64,000 nucleotides of DNA, taken from positions 124,001-188,000 of the forward strand of contig JANQQV010000008.1 in NCBI GenBank assembly GCA_028284865.1, in the 5' to 3' direction. The position numbers were made by a program, and so were the translations under genes. Shown here one piece after another: positions 31,196 through 39,049 of the stretch. Under the pieces are notes generated by a model. The model was not told the origin of the DNA and ran no database searches. It saw nothing but the letters and a program-made list of their open reading frames with translations. The number at the start of each line of letters is the position of its first letter. Position 1 is the first letter of the stretch. Origin of the DNA: Rhodothermales bacterium. GTDB lineage: Bacteria; Bacteroidota; Rhodothermia; Rhodothermales; UBA10348.

Positions 31196-32847
31196 GATGG
31201 GCGTTCGTTGTCATATCGCTCATTCTGACCTGGCCGTTGCAAGCCCAGGATCTGTATTCGACGGGAAACTGTGAGCAGGCTCGAGCAGAGACCATTCTTG
31301 AAGTCGGCAATGTGCGAGCAAGAGTGTTCAACAATGGGCCCTTGTTCTGGAGAGGCAGCCCCCATATCTACGAAGTGCCGGCTGGTGGAGGTGTAAATGC
31401 CGTTTTTTCTGCCAATTTGCTGTTGGCGGGATTTGTCGAAGACGATGTCCGAGTTGCTGGAAGCACCTATGGACCCTATGAGTTCTGGCCCGGACCCTTA
31501 CCCGTTGATGGGAGCGCTCCGTTGAATTGCGCTCGCTACGACCGCATCTGGGAACTGGATTTCCGCGATGACCTCCTGGCGACATCGAGCGGACGAACCC
31601 CATCGGAAAACGTGCTGGAATGGCCGACTGAGAATGGGGCACCATTCGTGGATGTGAATGGAGAAACTGGGTATCAACCACTCGGCGGCGACCATCCAGT
31701 GATGTACGGCGATATGCAAGCATTCTGGATCATGAATGACCGGGGAAATACCCATCAACGATTCGATTCCGCTCCGCTAGCCGTCGAGGTGCAGGCTCAT
31801 GCGTTCGGATTCGATGTGCCTGGCGACGTAGGAAATACCACATTCTACCGCTATCGAGTTGAGAATAAAGGCACTCATACCATTCGTGAAATGGGCATTG
31901 GATTCTTCGTTGACGTCGACTTGGGCGACTTCGACGATGACTATGTCGGGACGGATACAACCAACTCCATGCTCTATTTCTACAATGCCGACAACAATGA
32001 TTTTGACAACGGATACGGGTACGGTCCAGCTCCTCCTGCCATTGGCATCGCAATACTGGAGGCTTCGCACGCAAATGGCTCACTTCCCAGTGACACGGGA
32101 GGTCACCCCGGTTCGTTTGCGACAGCATCGGTTTGGAATCCGGGAGGAGGAGGTGTCACCGGAGATCCGGACAACGCTGAGCATATTCACCATTTCATGA
32201 ATGGTCGTTGGAAAGATGGAACGCCAATTACTGAAGGTGGTGATGGATGGAGAAACGGTAGCGTCCCAATGCCTTTCGCGATGCCTGGTGATCCAGTGAC
32301 AGGTCAATACTGGTCAGAGGTGAATTCGACTCTCTCTGGTAGACCCATGCGTCCATCCGATCGAAGAGGATTCGTTTTCTTCGGCTCTTTTGACCTCGAC
32401 CCAGGTCAATGGGCCCGATTTACGTTCGCTTACGTTTGGGCGCGAGGACGCGACCACCTGGATTCTGTGGTTGAGCTGAGAGATGCGGCTCGACACCTTC
32501 ATGAGAACAAAGAAGCGTTGCTGGCACCTCGTGATCCGAACTTGTCCAGATTCATTGACGGCAACCCACCCGAAGATTCCCAATTCCCCTTCTGGGTCGA
32601 CGAGCCCTACCCGAATCCTACTGACGACCAGTTGGCTCTGCGAGCCAGCTTCGATAAGAGCGGCCCCCTTTCTGTAAGAGTGAGTGACGCACTCGGTAGG
32701 ACACGCATTTCCGAGGTGTATACAGCCAACGAGGCCGGACAGCAGACCATCACCCTCGACGTTTCGGCCTTGGCCCCCGGGTCGTATTCGGTTTCACTCG
32801 AAAGCAGGTCCCACCGCCAGTCGCACGCTTTCGTTGTGCTCCGATGA
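31192..32847 (+). CDS. T9SS type A sorting-domain secreted protein, paralog 2
   Basis: Same architecture as paralog 1; C-terminal PYPNPTDDQLALRASF...GRTRISEVY...LAPGSYSV; ATGA overlap with upstream gene. Confidence 0.85.
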   Translation: MRWAFVVISLILTWPLQAQDLYSTGNCEQARAETILEVGNVRARVFNNGPLFWRGSPHIYEVPAGGGVNAVFSANLLLAGFVEDDVRVAGSTYGPYEFWPGPLPVDGSAPLNCARYDRIWELDFRDDLLATSSGRTPSENVLEWPTENGAPFVDVNGETGYQPLGGDHPVMYGDMQAFWIMNDRGNTHQRFDSAPLAVEVQAHAFGFDVPGDVGNTTFYRYRVENKGTHTIREMGIGFFVDVDLGDFDDDYVGTDTTNSMLYFYNADNNDFDNGYGYGPAPPAIGIAILEASHANGSLPSDTGGHPGSFATASVWNPGGGGVTGDPDNAEHIHHFMNGRWKDGTPITEGGDGWRNGSVPMPFAMPGDPVTGQYWSEVNSTLSGRPMRPSDRRGFVFFGSFDLDPGQWARFTFAYVWARGRDHLDSVVELRDAARHLHENKEALLAPRDPNLSRFIDGNPPEDSQFPFWVDEPYPNPTDDQLALRASFDKSGPLSVRVSDALGRTRISEVYTANEAGQQTITLDVSALAPGSYSVSLESRSHRQSHAFVVLR

Positions 32848-34499
32848 GGTGGACGCTAGTCAGCATATCGCTGCTGCTCGCCTTACCGGTTGTCGCCCAG
32901 GACCCCTATGCGGTTGGAAGCTGTGAAACTCCCGGCGCCGAGACCCTGCTGGAGGTTGGTAATGTCAGGGCCAGACTACTGAACAATGGCGGGTTGTTTT
33001 GGAAAGGCATCCCCAACATTTATGAGGTTCCAGCTGGTAGCGGTGTACAAGTAAGTCACGCGGCTAATCTCTGGATAGGAGGACAGATCGATGGTGAAGT
33101 TCGAATATCTGCCAGCACGTACGGACCCTACGAGCAATGGGCTGGACCGATACCGGAAGGCGGCCACCCTCCGACTGAATGTGACCTGTTCGACCGCTTC
33201 TGGCATCTCGACTCTACAACTGAACGACGGCATGCGGTCTTTGGAAGTGGGCCTTCGCTGAATGCGCTCGAATGGCCAGCTCATCTAGGGGCTCCATTCG
33301 AAGACCGGAACGGAGTCGAGGGATACCAGCCCCATGACGGTGATGTGCCTGTCGGTCTTGGGGACAGAACGGCTTGGTGGATCATGAACGATAGAGGAAA
33401 CGAGCACACGCGTACACGATCCAGGCCGCTCGGTGTTGAGGTTCATGCCACAGCGTTTGGATTTGATGTGCCCGGTGACCTTGGCAATGCCACGTTCTAT
33501 CGCTATCGCATCTGGAACAGGGGGCCGAGACCGATTGACAGTATGGGGGTGAGCATGTGGGCCGATTTAGAGCTGGGAAATCCGTTCGACGACAGAGTGG
33601 GGACAGACACGACCCTGGCACTTTTCTATGTGTACAACGCCGATGACGACGAGGACCTGACGGGTCCGACGCCTGGATACGGAAGCGCCATACCAGCTTT
33701 TGGCATCACGATTCTGGAAGCCTCACACGTGAATGGAGGACTTCCTTCGGACGTAGGAGCGCATCCCGGGAAACATGCGACATCCAGCGTCTCATATGTT
33801 GGAGCCGGTGGTGTAACCGGGGCGCCCCGCCACTATCAGGATCACTATTACTTCATGCAGGGGGTTTGGAAGGGTGGATATCCCATAACACTCGGCGGAT
33901 CAGGATTTTCGTATTCCCGCATCCCGATGCCATTCTGGATGCCCGGCGACCCAGTCACGGGCTCTTTCTGGTCCGAAGTGAACGACGATGAAAACGGAAC
34001 TGCATTGGCAGAAGCCGATCGCAGGGGCCTGATTTCGTTCTTCGGTTTCAACTTGGCTCCTGGTGAGTGGACTCAATTCACATTTGCTTTTGTTTGGGCC
34101 CGAGGAAGCGACAACCTCAACTCTATCACAGAATTGAGACGGGCCACGAGATTCATTCATCAAAACAAAGCTGCCGTACTGGTCCCGAGGACGTCAACGT
34201 CTCCTCGAATTGAGGATCAACTTCCGACGCAAGACCCCCAATTCCCCTTCTGGGTCGATGAGCCCTATCCAAACCCGGCCCAAGATCATGTGACGATCAG
34301 CATGAGCCTGAAGTGGGAGGCACCGGTCACGATCACGCTGATTGACACTCTCGGGCGGGAATGGAAACGTGAGCAATATGCTGGGTCGCCCGGGCCGGTC
34401 ACGAAGCGACTGGATACCCGAGACCTGCCTCCTGGAACCTACCTGATTCGCGTTTCCCAGCGCTCAGAGCACGTCGATTGGCCCCTTATCGTCCTGTAA
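32844..34499 (+). CDS. T9SS type A sorting-domain secreted protein, paralog 3
   Basis: Same architecture; PYPNPAQDHVTISMSL...GREWKREQY...LPPGTYLIRV; ATGA overlap with upstream gene. Confidence 0.85.
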   Translation: MRWTLVSISLLLALPVVAQDPYAVGSCETPGAETLLEVGNVRARLLNNGGLFWKGIPNIYEVPAGSGVQVSHAANLWIGGQIDGEVRISASTYGPYEQWAGPIPEGGHPPTECDLFDRFWHLDSTTERRHAVFGSGPSLNALEWPAHLGAPFEDRNGVEGYQPHDGDVPVGLGDRTAWWIMNDRGNEHTRTRSRPLGVEVHATAFGFDVPGDLGNATFYRYRIWNRGPRPIDSMGVSMWADLELGNPFDDRVGTDTTLALFYVYNADDDEDLTGPTPGYGSAIPAFGITILEASHVNGGLPSDVGAHPGKHATSSVSYVGAGGVTGAPRHYQDHYYFMQGVWKGGYPITLGGSGFSYSRIPMPFWMPGDPVTGSFWSEVNDDENGTALAEADRRGLISFFGFNLAPGEWTQFTFAFVWARGSDNLNSITELRRATRFIHQNKAAVLVPRTSTSPRIEDQLPTQDPQFPFWVDEPYPNPAQDHVTISMSLKWEAPVTITLIDTLGREWKREQYAGSPGPVTKRLDTRDLPPGTYLIRVSQRSEHVDWPLIVL

Positions 34500-34577
34500 C
34501 TTTTGCCGATTAATGGTGTACAGAGGGGCCCTTTTAACCAGAAAGGCCGATTAAAGCGGTTTAAGCCGATATCCGGT

Positions 34578-34844
34578 ATGAGTAACACCGATTACACACC
34601 CATCTCCTGCAACTTCCACGACATCCTGGAGCATCACGCGATTCGCGGTGATGTGGTCCGTGTCGTCTGGGAGGCCAGTGGTGTCCGGCGCGAAGGGTCA
34701 TTCTGGTTGCTGGACGTGTCTGCCCACGATGGAGCTGACTGGGTCAAAATGCTTCCTGTTGGCGAGGATTCTGCCAAAGCATTCGAGGTTCGCCTGGACC
34801 GGCTGGTCCAGGTCGATGGCAATGAACTGGCGCGTTTCTGCTAG
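34578..34844 (+). CDS. Rof-like (Rho-binding antiterminator family) small protein
   Basis: From ATG 34578: MSNTDYTPISCNFHDILEHHAIRGDVVRVVW...LDV..EVRLDRLVQVDG; resembles YxPIxCxxxDxLE... of Rof/YaeO. Confidence 0.65.
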   Translation: MSNTDYTPISCNFHDILEHHAIRGDVVRVVWEASGVRREGSFWLLDVSAHDGADWVKMLPVGEDSAKAFEVRLDRLVQVDGNELARFC

Positions 34845-35036
34845 ATTCACGCTGGAAGGGTATCCGGGACTGCCCCGGAGCGAACGTAACTGATCAATCG
34901 TGGCTGTCGTACGTCTTCTCTCCGGAAGACGCACACGATCCGCCGCTCCCTTTGGATCGTTCCGATACCATCTGACCATCCAGCGACCACTGTCCACCTC
35001 CCTGGCCAGGTCGGAAGCCCCCTACCCAGACCCGCC

Positions 35037-37466
35037 ATGTTCCGGAATTATATGCGCGTTGCGTTGCGCAACGTGTTCAAGCACAAGGTCCATTCATTCA
35101 TCAATGTGACTGGATTGGCCATTGGCCTGGCCTCGTTCGTCCTCATCTTCCTCTACGTTCAGGACGAGCTCTCGTATGACAAGTACCACGAGAAAGCGGA
35201 CCGCATTTACCGTGTGACCTCCGAAGTCGTGGGCGCCGAGTTCTCGGCCAGCATGTCGTTTCCTGTGGGCCACACGCTGCAGCAGGAGTATCCCAACTTC
35301 GTCGAGTCCTACGTCCGCTTCTTCAATTTCCAGGCTCCTACGGTCGCGATGACCTACCAGCCGGATGGCGGTGAACGCGTTCGGTTCAATGAGCCCAACT
35401 TCTTCTTTGCCGACTCCACCCTCTGGGATGTATTCGACTTTGAGCTGCTGGTGGGCAATGAAAACACCGCTCTGGCGCAGCCGAACAACATTTTGCTCAC
35501 CGAGCGGATGGTCGCCAAGTATTTCCGGGACGAAGACCCGGTTGGCAAGGTTATCCAGCTGGAGAACCAGGGCACCATCAACTTCACCGTAGCTGGAATC
35601 CTGGCCGACCCGAAGCCGAACTCGCATTTCGAGTACGATTTCCTGGCCTCGATCAATACGCTGAACGCGTTCCAGAATGGGCAGCCGTTCCAGGACAACA
35701 ACTGGTACTGGAATCCAGCCTGGACCTACATCGTCGTGCCGGAAAACGTGGACATGGCCACCTTCGAGGGCTACTTCCCAGATTTCGTCGACAAATACTG
35801 GCCTCCGTTCATCAAGGACAATTCGGCCATGTACTTGCAGAAGCTGACGGACATCCACCTCACGTCGCGCCTGGACTTCGAGATCCGGCCGAACAGCGAC
35901 GAAGCGTATGTCTACATCTTCTCGGCCATCGCCTTCTTCATCCTCATGATTGCGTGCATCAACTTCATGAACCTGACCACGGCTCGGTCTGGTCAGCGAG
36001 CACGTGAAGTTGGATTACGCAAAGTGCTTGGTGCCGTCAAACCGCAACTGGTCCGCCAATTCCTGAGCGAGTCGATCCTGCTGGTTGCTTGCGCGCTCCT
36101 GGTGGCGATACCGTTGATCTACATCGGACTGCCCATTCTGAATGGATTCGCTGGCAAGGCGCTGACGTTCAGCCCCGTTACCAACCCTCTGCTGTTTGCG
36201 GGGCTGATTGGAATCGTCTTTGCCGTTGGGGGACTCTCCGGGCTCTACCCGGCATTCTTCCTCTCAGCATTCCAGCCTGTCCAGGTGCTCAAGAACATGC
36301 TGACCGTCGGGCGAACGGACGTGTCCGGCATACTCCGCAAAGGACTCGTCGTCACCCAATTCGGTATTTCAATCCTGCTCATCGTGGGCACGTTCGTCGC
36401 CTACGACCAGCTGGAGTACATGCAGAACAAGAACCTCGGGTTCGACAAGGAAGAGGTCATCCTCATTCCCATTCTGGGTACACCGCTGGCTCCACAGTAT
36501 CACGCATTCCGCGACCAGATCCTGCAGGACAATCGGATTGCGGCGGTAACGGTGCTCGAGGACATCCCGGGCAGCAAGTATCAGACAGACAACTTCCAGT
36601 TTGAGGGGATGTCCGACCCGATGCAGATTCCGCGTTTGACGGTCCATGATGATGCGGTTGAAGTCCTCGGCATGGAGCTGGCTGCGGGTCGCGGGTATTC
36701 CCGGGACTTCCCGGCTGATTCTGCCGCTGCCATCATGATCAATGAGGCGATGCTTCCTGTTCTTGGGCACCAGACCGCCGAGGATGCGATCGGACATCGG
36801 ATCACGCTGCGCGGACAGGAGAAGGAAGTGATTGGCGTCGTCCGGGACTTCCACTACGCCAGTCTGCACAACCCGATCGGCCCCTTCATCGTCGAGCGTT
36901 TCTTCAATCAGGGCATCTTCAACTTCTTCGGGCGATATGCCGCAGTCCGGGTCCGTCCAGGCGATCCGGCAGGTACACTGACCTACCTGGAGCAGCAGTG
37001 GCGCAATTTCGTACCAGATCGGCCATTCGAGTACCGCTTCCTGGACAACGAACTCGACAAACTGTACACGGCGGAGCAAACCCTCGGCCAGGTTGCAACC
37101 GTTTTCTCGTTGATGGCCATCTTCGTGGCATGTCTTGGACTGTTCGGCATGGCATCGTTCACCGCCGAGCGGCGAACCAAGGAAATCGGCGTGCGGAAAG
37201 TGCTGGGTGCTTCTGAAATGGGCATCATCACACTCTTGACCAAGGAATCCGCGCGTCTCGTGTTGATTGCGTTCGTCCTTTCAGCGCCACTCGCCTGGTT
37301 CGCCATATCCAAATGGCTGCAGACCTTCACGTTTGCAACGACCATCAATCCGGTGTCCTTCGTGGTTGCTGGTGTAGCGGTCTTTGCTGTTGCAATCCTG
37401 ACGGTCGGCTTGCAGTCAGTCAAAACTGCGACGGCCAATCCGGTCGACAGTATCCACTACGAATGA
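35037..37466 (+). CDS. FtsX/MacB-like ABC transporter permease (no prefix domain)
   Basis: MFRNYMRVALRNVFKHKVHSFINVTGLAIGLASFVLI; two FtsX regions (AREVGLRKVLGAVK; TKEIGVRKVLGASE). Confidence 0.93.
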   Translation: MFRNYMRVALRNVFKHKVHSFINVTGLAIGLASFVLIFLYVQDELSYDKYHEKADRIYRVTSEVVGAEFSASMSFPVGHTLQQEYPNFVESYVRFFNFQAPTVAMTYQPDGGERVRFNEPNFFFADSTLWDVFDFELLVGNENTALAQPNNILLTERMVAKYFRDEDPVGKVIQLENQGTINFTVAGILADPKPNSHFEYDFLASINTLNAFQNGQPFQDNNWYWNPAWTYIVVPENVDMATFEGYFPDFVDKYWPPFIKDNSAMYLQKLTDIHLTSRLDFEIRPNSDEAYVYIFSAIAFFILMIACINFMNLTTARSGQRAREVGLRKVLGAVKPQLVRQFLSESILLVACALLVAIPLIYIGLPILNGFAGKALTFSPVTNPLLFAGLIGIVFAVGGLSGLYPAFFLSAFQPVQVLKNMLTVGRTDVSGILRKGLVVTQFGISILLIVGTFVAYDQLEYMQNKNLGFDKEEVILIPILGTPLAPQYHAFRDQILQDNRIAAVTVLEDIPGSKYQTDNFQFEGMSDPMQIPRLTVHDDAVEVLGMELAAGRGYSRDFPADSAAAIMINEAMLPVLGHQTAEDAIGHRITLRGQEKEVIGVVRDFHYASLHNPIGPFIVERFFNQGIFNFFGRYAAVRVRPGDPAGTLTYLEQQWRNFVPDRPFEYRFLDNELDKLYTAEQTLGQVATVFSLMAIFVACLGLFGMASFTAERRTKEIGVRKVLGASEMGIITLLTKESARLVLIAFVLSAPLAWFAISKWLQTFTFATTINPVSFVVAGVAVFAVAILTVGLQSVKTATANPVDSIHYE

Positions 37467-38314
37467 TCGCGGGAGCGCAGGCCTGACTGGGACGCTTCTT
37501 GCGACTCTTCTTCGAGCCCGTCATCAGGCAAGCTGATGGCGGGCTCGCTCATTTCTTCCGGAAGAGACTCGCTGTTCGCAGTCGAAATGGAGCTGTCCGA
37601 TTGAACCGCAATGTTTACCGACGATGTTCGGCCAACCAATCCGCGCAATCTGCCCATCAGCCGCTGCATTTTCTTGCGCTGATTCTGCTCCCAGAGACTG
37701 ATTCCGGCCCTGACTGCTGCCATGCCTCCGAGGCCCCCCGAAGCCGCAAGAGGGAGAATGACCCAGGGCGGCAATCCAGAGCCATCCAGGGAGATTCCCG
37801 TGATGGTTGCTCCGAAAATGGCGGACATCACATAGAAGAAGGCCGCCGCGCCGCTGTAGAATCGCTCAAGTTCAATGGAGCTTTGATTGTCTCGGGATCG
37901 AACGATCACCTGGGTCCCGGCCAGCGTTTGACCCATATCCTCGAAAACGGACTTCCATTCCCTCATGGAACCGATCTCTTCCGCTTTGCCCGATGCACTG
38001 ACCGACCGTCTGAGCTCCATCACAATATCAGCCCAGGCATCGTCATCGATTTCGCCGTCGATCAATTCCGCAATTCGCATCCGGAACGGTGCCCCATTGA
38101 TGGACCGCTCCTGGACCTCTTCCCGGCCGGTCGCCATTTCAACAGCTGCGGTTCGAACATACTCGGCAGGGACGCCGAGATCGGCGGCAATGCGTTCGAC
38201 CTCATCCAGGGAAAGCTCGCCGTCGGCGGCATGCGCAGCGGCATGCAGCTCAGTCGCGCGCTGAATGAGCGCACCGATTTCGGATTCACTGTAGCGACGG
38301 GAAGAAGGAGCCAT
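37457..38314 (-). CDS. Hypothetical membrane protein, paralog of 18062..18865
   Basis: YSESEIGALIQRATELHAAA...LSLDEVERIAADLGVPAEYVRTAAVEM; two central hydrophobic segments; 10-nt convergent overlap with 35037..37466. Confidence 0.7.
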   Translation of the reverse strand: MAPSSRRYSESEIGALIQRATELHAAAHAADGELSLDEVERIAADLGVPAEYVRTAAVEMATGREEVQERSINGAPFRMRIAELIDGEIDDDAWADIVMELRRSVSASGKAEEIGSMREWKSVFEDMGQTLAGTQVIVRSRDNQSSIELERFYSGAAAFFYVMSAIFGATITGISLDGSGLPPWVILPLAASGGLGGMAAVRAGISLWEQNQRKKMQRLMGRLRGLVGRTSSVNIAVQSDSSISTANSESLPEEMSEPAISLPDDGLEEESQEASQSGLRSRDHS

Positions 38315-38318
38315 AGGT

Positions 38319-38942
38319 TCAGTCCAACCAATTGACGACGCCTGAGACCATGTCGTATTCGGCGCCGACCAGCTTCACGCTCCCGGAATTGACCGCATTC
38401 CGAATGATCTCCGAGTAGTTGACGAGATTATCGAGCGCATGATGCACGTTAGCCAACCCCGCAATTTCGCATTTTGCATCAACGGATGCAGCCGAATCAA
38501 ATGTATCATCATGCTCGACCGCTTCGCTGATGCGTCCCACCAACATGTCCATACTCGGCGAGTAATGCAATTCCGGGTCCAGGATGGCCTTGACGGCCGC
38601 GCTGATGGCGCCACATCCGGAATGGCCCACGACGACCACGAGCGAGGTCTTGAGGACATCAACCGCATATTCCACGCTTGCTGTCTGCGACGGACCCACG
38701 ACATTGCCGGCAACCCGGATGACAAACAGACTACCCAGGTCCTGATCGAAAATGAGGGACGGGGGCACACGACTGTCGCTGCAAGCGATCACGACGGCGT
38801 ACGGGTGCTGGCCTGAAAGCAATTCGCCCCTCATCTTTTCGAGGTCCAGGGCGGTGAGTGAATGCCCACCGGCCAGGAATCGAGTATTCCCCTCCTTGAG
38901 GCGGCGCAGAGCTTCTTCTGGAGCTACCGGTGGGTAATCCAT
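38319..38942 (-). CDS. Beta-class carbonic anhydrase
   Basis: VVIACSDSRVPPSLIFDQDLGSLFVIRVAGNVV, VVVGHSGCGAISAA: zinc ligands C, D, H, C. Confidence 0.95.
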   Translation of the reverse strand: MDYPPVAPEEALRRLKEGNTRFLAGGHSLTALDLEKMRGELLSGQHPYAVVIACSDSRVPPSLIFDQDLGSLFVIRVAGNVVGPSQTASVEYAVDVLKTSLVVVVGHSGCGAISAAVKAILDPELHYSPSMDMLVGRISEAVEHDDTFDSAASVDAKCEIAGLANVHHALDNLVNYSEIIRNAVNSGSVKLVGAEYDMVSGVVNWLD

Positions 38943-39049
38943 GGATCGGAATGGTGAGGTGAAAACGGGCCACTTGGTGCCCGTCTCCAAGATACCACCC
39001 GATCCCGTCCGCTACTCAACCATGGACGACCTTATCGGTGGCTTCGGCG

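Noticed and set aside
34912-34931. CGTCTTC-tctccg-GAAGACG hairpin between the Rof-like gene and ABC permease
   Set aside because: 7-bp stem without T-tract; could be chance or a weak terminator
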